From positions 562,584-626,583 of the forward strand of contig NZ_ML636837.1 of assembly GCF_006475605.1 (NCBI RefSeq): a stretch of 64,000 bases of DNA, written 5' to 3'. This DNA is from Asticcacaulis tiandongensis. Lineage in GTDB: Bacteria > Pseudomonadota > Alphaproteobacteria > Caulobacterales > Caulobacteraceae. The notes beneath the pieces are model-generated. The model did no database searches. It was not told the DNA's origin and worked only from the letters and a program-made list of their open reading frames with translations. Every line of letters starts with the position of its first letter. The stretch's first letter is position 1. Shown here in pieces: positions 43,775-52,703 of this stretch. The position numbers and the translations under genes are program-made.

Positions 43775-45321
43775 AGGGTTACTCCGTTTTTCCAGATCGC
43801 GATTTCGCGCTCTTCGTTTTTTTCGTTGTTAGATAGCTGGCCAGAAGCGGTCTTAAGGATCAGATCAAGCAGACCGTCGGCGGTTTCATCAAGTGTCTGA
43901 CCCTCAAGCGCCTGACCGGCATTGAAATCGATCCAGTGTGGCTTCTTTTCCGCCAGAGCGGTGTTGGAGGCAATTTTCAGGGTCGGGGCCGGAAAGCCCA
44001 GCGGTGTGCCGCGACCGGTGGTGAACAGGACAATCACGGCACCGGCGGCGGTGAGGGCCGTGGAAGACACCGCGTCATTGCCGGGGGCCTCAAGCAGGGA
44101 CAGGCCAGATTGCGTGGCGCGTTCGCCGTAGCGCAACACTTCGGTCAGCTGGCTGGTGCCTGCCTTTTGCACAGCGCCTAAGGATTTTTCCTCTAAGGTG
44201 GTAATGCCGCCCGCCTTATTGCCCGGTGACGGGTTCTCAAACACCGGCTGATTGTGGTCGAGGAAATATTGTTTGAAGTCGTTGACGATATCGACAATGC
44301 CTTCAAAAATCTGTGCGTCTTTGGCGCGGGCCATAAGCAGCCGTTCGGCACCGAAGACTTCGGGTATTTCGGTCATGATGACCTTGCCGCCGGCAAAGGC
44401 TACGTGGTCAGCGACCCGGCCCACAAGCGGATTGGCGGTCAGGCCGGAGAAGCCGTCCGAGCCACCGCATTTGACGCCAATCGCCAGATCAGACAGGGCG
44501 CAAGGCTCACGCCGGTCGTTTTCAGCAATGGCCACAAGCGATTCCAGTGCCTCAAGACCGGCCTCGTGTTCATCCTCAACCATCTGGGCGGCGAAATATT
44601 TGAGACGATCCGGTTCGCGGCCACTGATCTCAGCAATCAGTTGGGTAAGCTGGTTGTTTTCGCAACCCAGCCCCACAATCAGTACGCCACCGGCATTGGG
44701 ATGGGCTGCGAGCGAGGCGAGAAGTTTACGCGTGTGGCTGAGGTCGTCGCCAAGCTGTGAGCAGCCAAGCGGGTGGGTCAGGGCATGGACGCCATCGACG
44801 CGGCCTTTGAAGCGTTCATTGGCCACCTTGGCCAGACGCTCAGAGGTGCGGGCGACGCAGCCCACCGTGCAAATGATCCAGATTTCGTTGCGGATGCCGA
44901 CGCGGCCATCGGGACGGCGATACCCCATGAAGCTGTGCGTCGTGTCAGGGTGCGAACCCGGCCCTTCGGCAGGTTGCGGCAAATAACTGTAATCTTCAAC
45001 GCCGCTTAAGGTGGTTTCCATATTATGGCTGTGAATATGCTCACCCGCTGCCACCGGTGTCGTCAGACGTCCGATAACAAAACCAAGCTTTAAGATCGTC
45101 TGACCGGCAGGCAGATCATAAAGAGCGATCTTGTGGCCCTTGGGGATATCGGTTTTCAGGGGCACCAACAGGTTGCCTATATCAATGACCGTACCAGCGC
45201 TTAAGGCTTCGAGGGCAACCGCCACATGGTCTTTGGCATGAACGCGCATATAGGGTTTTACCCCGGACGGCGTTATATCGCGTGGGCCAGGTGTGGCGCA
45301 GATTGTGGGGTCCTGTGGCAT
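43771..45321 (-). CDS. uxaA: Altronate dehydratase UxaA
   Basis: 516 residues from the ATG giving MPQDPTICATPG; the frame runs further up but crosses the operator and promoter, so the long form is unlikely. The N-terminal SAF domain (about residues 27-110: VHAKDHVAVALEALSAGTVI) is followed by the UxaA lyase domain with RPDGRVGIRNE, HPLGCSQLGDD, GLGCENNQ and the Fe-binding GVKCGGSDGFSG. The enzyme dehydrates D-altronate to 2-keto-3-deoxygluconate. It is the first gene of the operon uxaA-reductase-pectate lyase-esterase, preceded by a promoter whose -10 element overlaps an operator. Confidence 0.95.
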   Translation of the reverse strand: MPQDPTICATPGPRDITPSGVKPYMRVHAKDHVAVALEALSAGTVIDIGNLLVPLKTDIPKGHKIALYDLPAGQTILKLGFVIGRLTTPVAAGEHIHSHNMETTLSGVEDYSYLPQPAEGPGSHPDTTHSFMGYRRPDGRVGIRNEIWIICTVGCVARTSERLAKVANERFKGRVDGVHALTHPLGCSQLGDDLSHTRKLLASLAAHPNAGGVLIVGLGCENNQLTQLIAEISGREPDRLKYFAAQMVEDEHEAGLEALESLVAIAENDRREPCALSDLAIGVKCGGSDGFSGLTANPLVGRVADHVAFAGGKVIMTEIPEVFGAERLLMARAKDAQIFEGIVDIVNDFKQYFLDHNQPVFENPSPGNKAGGITTLEEKSLGAVQKAGTSQLTEVLRYGERATQSGLSLLEAPGNDAVSSTALTAAGAVIVLFTTGRGTPLGFPAPTLKIASNTALAEKKPHWIDFNAGQALEGQTLDETADGLLDLILKTASGQLSNNEKNEEREIAIWKNGVTL

Positions 45322-45372
45322 TGGCTTCGGTGGGCTCCTGAAAAAGTTTCCAGTTAGATTATGTTTTGTTAT

Positions 45373-45386
45373 GGAAACCGGTGTCA
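45373..45386. promoter_or_regulatory. LacI-type operator upstream of uxaA
   Basis: Read toward uxaA this is TGACACCGGTTTCC, a variant of the palindrome TGACACCGGTGTCA. It overlaps the -10 element of the uxaA promoter, 52 bp upstream of the uxaA ATG, where a repressor would block transcription. Confidence 0.8.
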
Positions 45387-45412
45387 TAACGCAAAAAGAG
45401 GTGTATAAGCAA
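45384..45412 (-). promoter_or_regulatory. uxaA promoter
   Basis: On the minus strand TTGCTT (45412-45407) and TTATGA (45389-45384) are 17 bp apart. The -10 hexamer runs into the operator at 45373-45386. Confidence 0.55.
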
Positions 45413-45564
45413 GTCCGCTGTCTGATAAATCCGAACCCTTGTGAGCGGGTGTTTCCAGTGGGCGCAACCGCGTCACAGGTCACGGGCTATGGATTTACCT
45501 TTCGGTTTGTTTGTATATGGTGACGCGTTTCTTTATCCACAATCTATAATTATAAGCCGGGAAT

Positions 45565-46689
45565 ATGGCGTCTGTAAAAAACACACAGGGCACAAAAACG
45601 TCACAGGCAGTGGTGGATACGGCGGCAGATGCCGTTGAGGAATTCATCCGGCGCCGCAAAAAGGCGACCATCAATGACGTGGCGCGTCTGGCGCGGGTGT
45701 CGAAAAAGACCGTTTCGCGGGTCATTAACAACTCACCGAGTGTGCGTAATGAAACGCGCGAACAGGTCAACGACATCATTGCCCGCATAGGGTTTAGACC
45801 TGATCCTCAGGCACGTGGTCTGGCCTTCAGGCGGTCGTTCCTTTTTGGTCTGATCTATGACAATCCGAACGCGCAATATATCGTCAATATCCAGTCCGGT
45901 GCACTTGATCGCATGCGCGGCACGGGCTTTGAGCTTGTGGTGCACCCGTGTGACAAGGAAAGTGACGACTTTCTTGAGGAAATCAGGGAATTTGTTGAGT
46001 TGCAGCGTCTGGCCGGGGTGATCCTGCTGCCGCCGATTGCTGAAAATCGTGCGCTTCTGGCGGTGCTTGAGGATCTGGATGTGCCCTATGTGCGCGTCAC
46101 GGCCATGCACGGGGCGGAGAATGATCCGCCGATCCTGTCGCCGCAGGTGGTATCACGTGACCGGCATGGCTGTATGCTGGCGGCGGAGCATTTGCTCGCC
46201 CTGGGACATAAGCGGATCGGTTTTGTCACCGGGCCTGCGGGCTATGCGTCGGCCCGCGAACGGCGTCAGGGGTTTAATGAAGGTCTGAGCAAACAGGGCC
46301 TGTCTATTGATCCGGCACTTGAGGTTGAAGGGGCTTATTCGTTTGAATCGGGCCTTGAGGCGGGGCTTAAGCTGCTTGATCGGCCTGACCGGCCCACGGC
46401 GATCTTTGCCAGCAATGATGAAATGGCTATCGGCGTCTATCGCGCGGCGTTTCAGTTGGGCCTGCATATTCCCGATGATCTGAGCGTGATCGGTTTTGAC
46501 GATACGCCAGCCGCCGGACGGGTGCAGCCGCCTTTGACAACGGTGCGTCTGCCCATTCGGGATATGGGGCGTGCGGCGGCGGAAACGCTCATTGATCCTG
46601 AGGCGGAACGACGGGCATCGACCATTGTGAGCGCCAGCCTGACGGTACGCGATTCCACCGGCCCTGCGGAAACTATATTTAAACCCTGA
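45565..46689 (+). CDS. LacI-family regulator of the pectin/galacturonate genes
   Basis: 374 residues. An unusual 30-residue tail precedes the LacI helix-turn-helix (TINDVARLARVSKKTVSRVI, about 35-54) and hinge (FRPDPQARGLAFRRS). The effector-binding periplasmic-protein-like domain fills the rest, with IGFVTGPAG, AIFASNDEMAIGVY and DDLSVIGFDDTPAA. It lies between the divergent uxaA operon and uxaC. Five copies of a LacI-type palindrome in front of the pectin genes are its probable targets. The inducer is likely an intermediate such as galacturonate, tagaturonate or KDG, but the sequence does not show which. I withhold a gene symbol because several LacI and GntR regulators share the names kdgR and exuR. 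Confidence 0.9.
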   Translation: MASVKNTQGTKTSQAVVDTAADAVEEFIRRRKKATINDVARLARVSKKTVSRVINNSPSVRNETREQVNDIIARIGFRPDPQARGLAFRRSFLFGLIYDNPNAQYIVNIQSGALDRMRGTGFELVVHPCDKESDDFLEEIREFVELQRLAGVILLPPIAENRALLAVLEDLDVPYVRVTAMHGAENDPPILSPQVVSRDRHGCMLAAEHLLALGHKRIGFVTGPAGYASARERRQGFNEGLSKQGLSIDPALEVEGAYSFESGLEAGLKLLDRPDRPTAIFASNDEMAIGVYRAAFQLGLHIPDDLSVIGFDDTPAAGRVQPPLTTVRLPIRDMGRAAAETLIDPEAERRASTIVSASLTVRDSTGPAETIFKP

Positions 46690-46755
46690 GTTCGCTGGAT
46701 TGCCCTGAGTCTGCCAGATTGAAAGAGTTTCATAAAAACCTGTTGCCAAAATTCA

Positions 46756-46769
46756 TGACACCGGTTACC
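46756..46769. promoter_or_regulatory. LacI-type operator upstream of uxaC
   Basis: TGACACCGGTTACC, identical to the first TonB-receptor site. It lies 89 bp upstream of the uxaC ATG and just downstream of a TTGCCA -35-like hexamer at 46743-46748. Confidence 0.8.
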
Positions 46770-46858
46770 TAATGGGCGGGGAATGTAGCGGCAGGTTGAA
46801 AATAAAAACCCTCGATGGTTTGGCCTGTGCCAGAATTTTTAAATAACGGTTATAGATT

Positions 46859-48271
46859 ATGTCCAAGCCACTGAAACTGAACCCTGACCGTCTGTTTGCG
46901 GCTGATCCGGCGCAGCGCGCCGTGGCGCGTGAGCTTTATGATCTGGTCAAGGCCTATCCCATCCTGTCGCCCCACGGTCACACCGACCCGCAGTGGTTTG
47001 CCGACAATGAGAATTTTGGCAGCGCCACGGAACTGTTCCTCAGCCCCGACCATTATATTTACCGCATGCTCTATTCACAGGGTCATGACCTTGAGGATAT
47101 TGGAGTCGCGTCGAAGGCGGGGCCGTCAAAGGCGGATCACCGCAAGGCGTGGAAGCTGTTTGCCTCCAATCAGCACCTGTTCCGCGGCACGCCGACCGCC
47201 ATGTGGACCAGCCATGTTTTCGGCGAGATCATGGGCTTTGATGTGCAGTTGTCGGCCGAAACAGCCGATCATTATTTTGATCGCATCGGTGAGCTTCTGG
47301 CGTCCGACGCCTATAAGCCGCGCGCCCTGTTTGAGCGCTTCAACATCGATCTTCTGGCGACGACGGAATCGCCGACCGATACGCTTGAGCATCACGTCAA
47401 AATCCGTGACTCCGGTTGGCAGGGTCGTGTGGTCACTGCCTACCGCCCTGATCCGGTGATCGACGCTGAACACGAAGATTTCCGTGAAAAGATGCAGGTC
47501 TTTGCCGAATTGTCGGGCGAGGATGTCTATACGTGGAAGGGCTATCTTCAGGGGCACCGTGTGCGCCGCGCCTTCTTTAAATCATTGGGCTGCACCTCAT
47601 CTGACCATGGTCACCCGACCGCCCGCACGGCCAATCTGTCGTCGGCGGATTCCGAGGCTCTGTTCAACCGCATCATCAAGGGGGACTTTACGGCAGCAGA
47701 TGCCGAGTTGTTCCGCGCCCAGATGCTGACGGAAATGGCCCGCATGAGCCTTGATGACGGGTTCACGGTTCAGATTCACCCCGGCTCATACCGTAATCAC
47801 AACCAGAAAATCTTTGAGACCTATGGCCGTGACAAGGGCTGCGATATCCCGATGGCCACGGGTTATGTCAATGAACTGAAGCCGTTGCTTGATGCCTTTG
47901 GTAATGAAAAAGACCTGACGGTTATTCTGTTTACGCTCGATGAGACCTCTTATGCGCGTGAACTGGCGCCATTGGCGGGTCATTATCCGATCCTGAAGCT
48001 TGGCCCCTCATGGTGGTTCCACGATTCCCCCGAGGGCATGACGCGCTTCCGCGAGCAGGTCACGGAAACCGCTGGTTTTTACAATACGGTGGGGTTCAAT
48101 GATGATACCCGCGCCTTCCTGTCGATACCGGCCCGTCACGATGTGGCGCGTCGTATCGACGCCAATTTCCTGGCGCGACTGGTGGTTGAGCATCGTCTGG
48201 ATATTGATGATGCGGCCGAAACCATCAAGGATCTGACCTATAATCTGCCCAAGGCGGCCTATAAGCTTTAA
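46859..48271 (+). CDS. uxaC: Uronate isomerase UxaC
   Basis: 470 residues, the family's normal length. It isomerises D-galacturonate to D-tagaturonate (and glucuronate to fructuronate), the first cytoplasmic step of the pathway. The metal-site motif SPHGHTDPQWF near residue 38, LLATTESPTDTLEHH, VQIHPGSYRNHN and GFNDDTRAFLSIPARHD are characteristic of this amidohydrolase-superfamily enzyme. It has its own operator upstream and a strong terminator 29 bp downstream, so it forms a single-gene unit in the regulon. Confidence 0.97.
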   Translation: MSKPLKLNPDRLFAADPAQRAVARELYDLVKAYPILSPHGHTDPQWFADNENFGSATELFLSPDHYIYRMLYSQGHDLEDIGVASKAGPSKADHRKAWKLFASNQHLFRGTPTAMWTSHVFGEIMGFDVQLSAETADHYFDRIGELLASDAYKPRALFERFNIDLLATTESPTDTLEHHVKIRDSGWQGRVVTAYRPDPVIDAEHEDFREKMQVFAELSGEDVYTWKGYLQGHRVRRAFFKSLGCTSSDHGHPTARTANLSSADSEALFNRIIKGDFTAADAELFRAQMLTEMARMSLDDGFTVQIHPGSYRNHNQKIFETYGRDKGCDIPMATGYVNELKPLLDAFGNEKDLTVILFTLDETSYARELAPLAGHYPILKLGPSWWFHDSPEGMTRFREQVTETAGFYNTVGFNDDTRAFLSIPARHDVARRIDANFLARLVVEHRLDIDDAAETIKDLTYNLPKAAYKL

Positions 48272-48299
48272 GCTTTGCGGGTACCCAACCTGAACAAGG

Positions 48300-48330
48300 A
48301 AGTGCGAGGGAAAACTCTCGCACTTTTTTT
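48300..48330 (+). terminator. Terminator after uxaC
   Basis: GTGCGAG (48302-48308) pairs with CTCGCAC (48317-48323) and is followed by seven T. It separates uxaC from the transporter operon. Confidence 0.9.
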
Positions 48331-48411
48331 ATGATCAATCACGAAAATTACGGAAAATGTGATGATGTTCGTGGTTGAAAAAGAAGGTTTGCCTGTGAAG
48401 CTGGTTGAAAA

Positions 48412-48425
48412 TGACACCGGTTTCC
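48412..48425. promoter_or_regulatory. LacI-type operator upstream of the ABC transporter operon
   Basis: TGACACCGGTTTCC, the same 14-mer as the uxaA site read toward uxaA. It directly follows TTGAAA (48405-48410, -35-like) and precedes TATACA, so it lies between the promoter elements, 49 bp upstream of the GTG start. Confidence 0.8.
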
Positions 48426-48473
48426 TATACAGATCGATACAATACAAAAAACAAAAAAGCATAATGGGGAAAC

Positions 48474-49610
48474 GTGGTGACCAATAGTGTCAAACTCACC
48501 GACGTCAAAAAGTCCTTTAATGGCCATGAGGTCATCAAAGGTGTGTCCTTGGAAGTCAAAAAGGGCGAACTGGTTGTCTTTGTCGGGCCTTCGGGCTGCG
48601 GGAAATCGACGCTTCTGCGTTTGATCGCGGGCCTTGATACACCGACTTCGGGCGAAATTCATATCTCGAACAAGGACGTCACCTATGCTCATCCGTCCAA
48701 GCGCGGCGTGGCTATGGTCTTTCAGTCCTATGCGCTTTATCCGCATATGACGGTGGCGGATAATATCGCCTTTGCCCTGAAAATTCAGGGCCTTCCCCGT
48801 GCTGAGGTTGATGCCAAGGTGGCCGAGGTCGCGGAAATTCTGCAACTGACGCCGCTGTTGAAGCGTCGTCCCAAGGCGCTTTCGGGTGGCCAGCGCCAGC
48901 GGGTGGCCATTGGCCGCGCCATTGTGCGTCAGCCGGATGTCTTCCTGTTTGATGAGCCGCTGTCGAACCTTGATGCCTCGCTGCGTGGTCAGATGCGGGT
49001 CGAGATTGCGCGGCTTCATGCCAAGCTGGGGGCGACCTCGGTTTATGTGACTCACGATCAGGTTGAGGCCATGACTCTGGCCGATAAGATCGTCGTTTTG
49101 AACGCCGGTCATATTGAGCAGGTGGGTTCGCCCATGGAGCTTTATCGTCGTCCGGCCAATCTGTTTGTGGCGCGCTTTATCGGTTCGCCCAATATGAACA
49201 TCCTGTCGGTCAAGGTGGCGGGGGCTGCGGCGACCACGGTGACGCTTGAGACGCCTCAGGGGCTGCTTGAGATCCCGCGCACAGGCGTGGTTGCGACGAA
49301 TGGCGACACGGTCAGTCTTGGGCTGAGGCCGGAAAACCTGCATGTGGCTGCTGACGGTGAGGCTTCACACCTCAAGGGGCATGTGGTTCTGATTGAGCGT
49401 TTAGGCGGCGAGACCTTCGCCTATGTGGCGCTGAAGGATTTTGGCAATGATCCGGTGATTATCAAGCTGTCGGGTGAGGCTGACCTGCACAACCATCAGG
49501 AAGTTGGTCTCAGGGTCGATCTTGATCGGGCGCACCTGTTTGATGCGCAGGGACTGGCGTTAGGGCAGCCTTTGGGCGCAGCGCCGGATGTGGGGGCGGG
49601 GCATGTATAA
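48474..49610 (+). CDS. Sugar ABC transporter ATPase (UgpC/MsmX type)
   Basis: 378 residues from GTG, preceded by GGGG. The ABC core has Walker A GPSGCGKST near residue 38, the signature LSGGQRQRVAIGRA, Walker B VFLFDEPLSNLDA and the H-loop VTHDQ. The C-terminal regulatory TOBE domain (residues 240-370) is that of carbohydrate importers. It energises the two permeases that follow and overlaps the first by 8 bp. It is the first gene of a six-gene plus-strand operon running to 56247, apparently for oligogalacturonides. Confidence 0.95.
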   Translation: MVTNSVKLTDVKKSFNGHEVIKGVSLEVKKGELVVFVGPSGCGKSTLLRLIAGLDTPTSGEIHISNKDVTYAHPSKRGVAMVFQSYALYPHMTVADNIAFALKIQGLPRAEVDAKVAEVAEILQLTPLLKRRPKALSGGQRQRVAIGRAIVRQPDVFLFDEPLSNLDASLRGQMRVEIARLHAKLGATSVYVTHDQVEAMTLADKIVVLNAGHIEQVGSPMELYRRPANLFVARFIGSPNMNILSVKVAGAAATTVTLETPQGLLEIPRTGVVATNGDTVSLGLRPENLHVAADGEASHLKGHVVLIERLGGETFAYVALKDFGNDPVIIKLSGEADLHNHQEVGLRVDLDRAHLFDAQGLALGQPLGAAPDVGAGHV

Positions 49611-50505
49611 CAACAAGCTGATAGGGTCGATGTATGTCACGCCCTTTATTATCGGTTTCCTGCTGTTCACTGCCTTTCCGTTTATCGCCTCCTTTGTGCT
49701 CAGTCTGACGGATGCCCGCTTGCAGGATCAGCTGGGGGCGGCGAACTTTACGGGTTTGGCCAACTATGGCGAGATGGCTGGTGATGCGACCTTCCAGAAA
49801 TCGCTGGGGGTGACGTTTTTCTATGTGTTCGTCACGGTGCCGCTGAAACTGGCCTTTGCCTTGCTGATCGCCGTGATTTTGAACTTCAAGCTCAGGGGGA
49901 TCGGTTTTTTCCGTACCGCCTTTTATCTGCCATCCATTCTGGGGGGGTCGGTAGCCATTGCGGTGGTCTGGCGCTTTGTTTTCGCCGGTGACGGCCTGAT
50001 CAATCAGGCGTTTGGCGTGCTGGGGTTCGGCGGTATCAACTGGCTGGGTGAGCCGGATACGGCCATGTTCTCGATTGTGCTGCTGCGTTTGTGGCAGTTC
50101 GGCTCGGCCATGGTGGTGTTTCTGGCCGGTCTTAAGGCCATTCCTGAAGACCTTTATGAAGCCGCCGATATTGACGGCGCCTCACGCTTTAAGCAGTTCT
50201 GGATGATCACCCTGCCGCTTCTGACGCCGGTGTTGTTCTTTAACTTCATCATGCAGATTGTTCAGGCATTTCAGGAGTTTAACGGGCCATACATCATTAC
50301 CGCCGGTGGGCCGCTCAAGTCGTCCTATCTCCTGCCGCTGATGATCTATGAGGAGGCGTTCAAATACTTCAATCTGGGCTATTCCTCGGCCCTGTCCTGG
50401 GTATTGTTCGTCATTATCGCCATATTTACCGCCGTCGCCTTCTGGTCGCAGAAACACTGGGTGTTCTATGCGCAGGAACGGGACGACAATAAGGGAGGGC
50501 ATTAA
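49603..50505 (+). CDS. Sugar ABC transporter permease 1 (MalF/UgpA type)
   Basis: 300 residues from the ATG giving MYNNKLIGSMYVTPF, which overlaps the ATPase stop by 8 bp; an ATG 15 bp earlier is possible. Six membrane segments are expected, and the EAA loop is EAADIDGASRFKQFWMITLPLL. It forms the inner-membrane channel with the next gene product. The EAA motif contacts the ATPase encoded just upstream. Confidence 0.93.
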   Translation: MYNNKLIGSMYVTPFIIGFLLFTAFPFIASFVLSLTDARLQDQLGAANFTGLANYGEMAGDATFQKSLGVTFFYVFVTVPLKLAFALLIAVILNFKLRGIGFFRTAFYLPSILGGSVAIAVVWRFVFAGDGLINQAFGVLGFGGINWLGEPDTAMFSIVLLRLWQFGSAMVVFLAGLKAIPEDLYEAADIDGASRFKQFWMITLPLLTPVLFFNFIMQIVQAFQEFNGPYIITAGGPLKSSYLLPLMIYEEAFKYFNLGYSSALSWVLFVIIAIFTAVAFWSQKHWVFYAQERDDNKGGH

Positions 50506-50507
50506 TC

Positions 50508-51389
50508 ATGGCCTCAACGACATCTCATGCCCCCGATGCGGGGTGGCGCAAACATCTGCCGGTGCTTAATGCGCTGCTGCGTTATGGTATTCTGATAATT
50601 ATCGGTTTCCTGATGCTCTATCCGCTGTTCTGGATGATCGGCGGATCGTTCAAGAACAACCATGAAATCTTTTCGAGCATTGGCTTTATCCCTAAGGAGC
50701 CGACGCTTGACGGGGTGATCAATGGCTGGAAAACTTCGACGGAATATACCTTCGCCACCTATCTGATTAACACCTTCAAGATCGTGATCCCTAAGGTCAT
50801 TGTGACGGTGATTTCTTCGGTGATCGTCGCCTATGGCTTTGCCCGCTTTGCCATTCCGGGCCGCAAATATCTGTTTGCGCTGCTTATGGCTACGGTACTT
50901 CTGCCGAAGTCGGTGCTGCTCATCCCGCAGTATCTGATGTTCCGTGAGTTCGGCTGGCTTGATACCTATCTGCCGCTCTATATTCCGCAGGCTTTTGCGG
51001 TTGAGGGCTTCTTTGTCTTCATGATCATCCAGTTCATGCGCTCGCTACCGCTTGAGATGGAAGAGGCGGCGGTGATGGATGGCTGTAACTCGTTTCAGGT
51101 GCTGACGCTTATTGTGGCACCGGTGATCCTGCCGGCGATTATTGCCGTGGCCCTGTTCCAGTTTATGTGGAGCATGAACGACTTCCTTCAGCCGCTGATC
51201 TATCTCTCAAGCGTTGAGAAATATCCGGTGGCGCTGGCGCTCAAGATGTCGATTGATGTCACCGAAGCGACCTCATGGAACGAGATTCTGGCCATGTCTA
51301 CGATTGCCATTGCGCCTTCGCTGATCCTGTTCTTTGCCGCGCAAAAATATTTTGTCGATGGCATCACCTCCGGCGCGGTGAAGGGGTAA
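50508..51389 (+). CDS. Sugar ABC transporter permease 2 (MalG/UgpE type)
   Basis: 293 residues with six predicted membrane helices. The EAA loop EMEEAAVMDGCNSFQVLTLI lies around residue 185. The gene starts 2 bp after permease 1 with GGAGGG before the ATG. It is the second half of the translocation channel and is followed 4 bp later by the binding protein gene. Confidence 0.93.
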   Translation: MASTTSHAPDAGWRKHLPVLNALLRYGILIIIGFLMLYPLFWMIGGSFKNNHEIFSSIGFIPKEPTLDGVINGWKTSTEYTFATYLINTFKIVIPKVIVTVISSVIVAYGFARFAIPGRKYLFALLMATVLLPKSVLLIPQYLMFREFGWLDTYLPLYIPQAFAVEGFFVFMIIQFMRSLPLEMEEAAVMDGCNSFQVLTLIVAPVILPAIIAVALFQFMWSMNDFLQPLIYLSSVEKYPVALALKMSIDVTEATSWNEILAMSTIAIAPSLILFFAAQKYFVDGITSGAVKG

Positions 51390-51393
51390 GGCT

Positions 51394-52701
51394 ATGGGAC
51401 ATATGCTTAATCGCCGTCATCTTCTGGCCGGAACTGTGGCGGCGGGGGCTGCGACAGCCCTTGCGGGGTGCAGCCCGAAACAGGGCGCTTCGGACAGTGA
51501 ATTGCGCATCAGCTGGTGGGGCGGGTCATCGAACCACCGCGCCACGCTTGAGGCTCTGCGCCTGTTTGAGGAAGCCAATCCCGGTGTGCGTGTCAAGGGC
51601 GAATATACCGGCTTTTCCGGTCACCTTGAACGCCTGACGACGCAGCTGGCGGGGGATACGGCACCCGATGTCATGCAGATCAACTGGTACTGGCAGACCC
51701 TGTTCTCTCGTGACGGCAAGGGGTTCTTTGATCTGAACGGATTACGTGACATTATCGACCTGAGCCAGTTCGATGCGCGCACCCTTCAGATGGGGACGAC
51801 CAATGGGCATCTGAACGCACTGGCGGTAACCAATGCCGCCCGTCTGTTCTATTTCAATGCCACGACCTTTGATAAGGCGGGCGTGGCCTTGCCTGCGACC
51901 TGGGATGAACTGAAGGCTACAGGCCCGCAGATGCACAAGGCGCTTGGGGATGCCTATTATCCGATCGATGGCACCTTTCAGGATTTTGCCGCTCTGGCGC
52001 GGTCCTATGTGGTGCAGAAGACCGGCAAGCCGCTCGTTGATACGGCCACCAAGAGCCTGAACTGCTCGCCTGAGGATATGCGCGAGGTGGCGCAGCTCTA
52101 TACCGATCTGACACAGGGTCATACCTGGCCTGCGGCACGAGTGCGGGCCTCTTACGGCAATGTGCCGCAACAGGAAATGCGTCCGTGGATCAATGGCGAA
52201 TATGCCGGTACCTATCAGTGGAATAGCGCCATTGATAAATATACCGACACGCTCAGTCCCGGTCAGACGGTAAAGCTGGCGCCCTATCCCATGCGTGACG
52301 GCGCGACCGATGCGGGGCTTCTGTATCGACCGGCCATGCTGTTTGTGATTAACCGCAACTGCAAGCAACCGGAAGCGGCGGCGCGGCTGATCAACTTCCT
52401 GCTCAATGATCCGGTGGGTGTACGGGCCATGGGGCTGATGCGCGGGGTGCCGGTGTCGGCTATTGCGCAAAAGACGCTGAAGGATGACGGACTGCTGGAT
52501 GGCCTCAAGCTTGAGAGCGAAGCCCAGATTGCCGACCTGCCCAAGACCGTACTGGAAAGTCCCTATTTTGAGCATCCGCGCGTGCGGGATGGCTTTCAGG
52601 ATATCCTTGAGGGGCTGGGTTATGGTCGCGTGTCACAAAAGGAGGCCGGTGAGCGTCTCTATACCGACATCAATGCCATATTGCATCGGGTTGTACGCTA
52701 A
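51394..52701 (+). CDS. Extracellular sugar-binding lipoprotein of the ABC transporter
   Basis: 435 residues, family 1 solute-binding protein. The N-terminus combines a twin-arginine-like NRRHLLAGTVAAGAATA with a lipobox LAGC (Cys at about residue 26), so the mature protein is probably a lipoprotein in the periplasm. ISWWGGSSNHRATLEALRLF and DVMQINWYWQTLF are typical of the family. It should bind the oligogalacturonides delivered through the outer membrane by the TonB receptor downstream. The ligand is inferred from the neighbouring GH28 and GH105 genes. Confidence 0.92.
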   Translation: MGHMLNRRHLLAGTVAAGAATALAGCSPKQGASDSELRISWWGGSSNHRATLEALRLFEEANPGVRVKGEYTGFSGHLERLTTQLAGDTAPDVMQINWYWQTLFSRDGKGFFDLNGLRDIIDLSQFDARTLQMGTTNGHLNALAVTNAARLFYFNATTFDKAGVALPATWDELKATGPQMHKALGDAYYPIDGTFQDFAALARSYVVQKTGKPLVDTATKSLNCSPEDMREVAQLYTDLTQGHTWPAARVRASYGNVPQQEMRPWINGEYAGTYQWNSAIDKYTDTLSPGQTVKLAPYPMRDGATDAGLLYRPAMLFVINRNCKQPEAAARLINFLLNDPVGVRAMGLMRGVPVSAIAQKTLKDDGLLDGLKLESEAQIADLPKTVLESPYFEHPRVRDGFQDILEGLGYGRVSQKEAGERLYTDINAILHRVVR

Positions 52702-52703
52702 TC

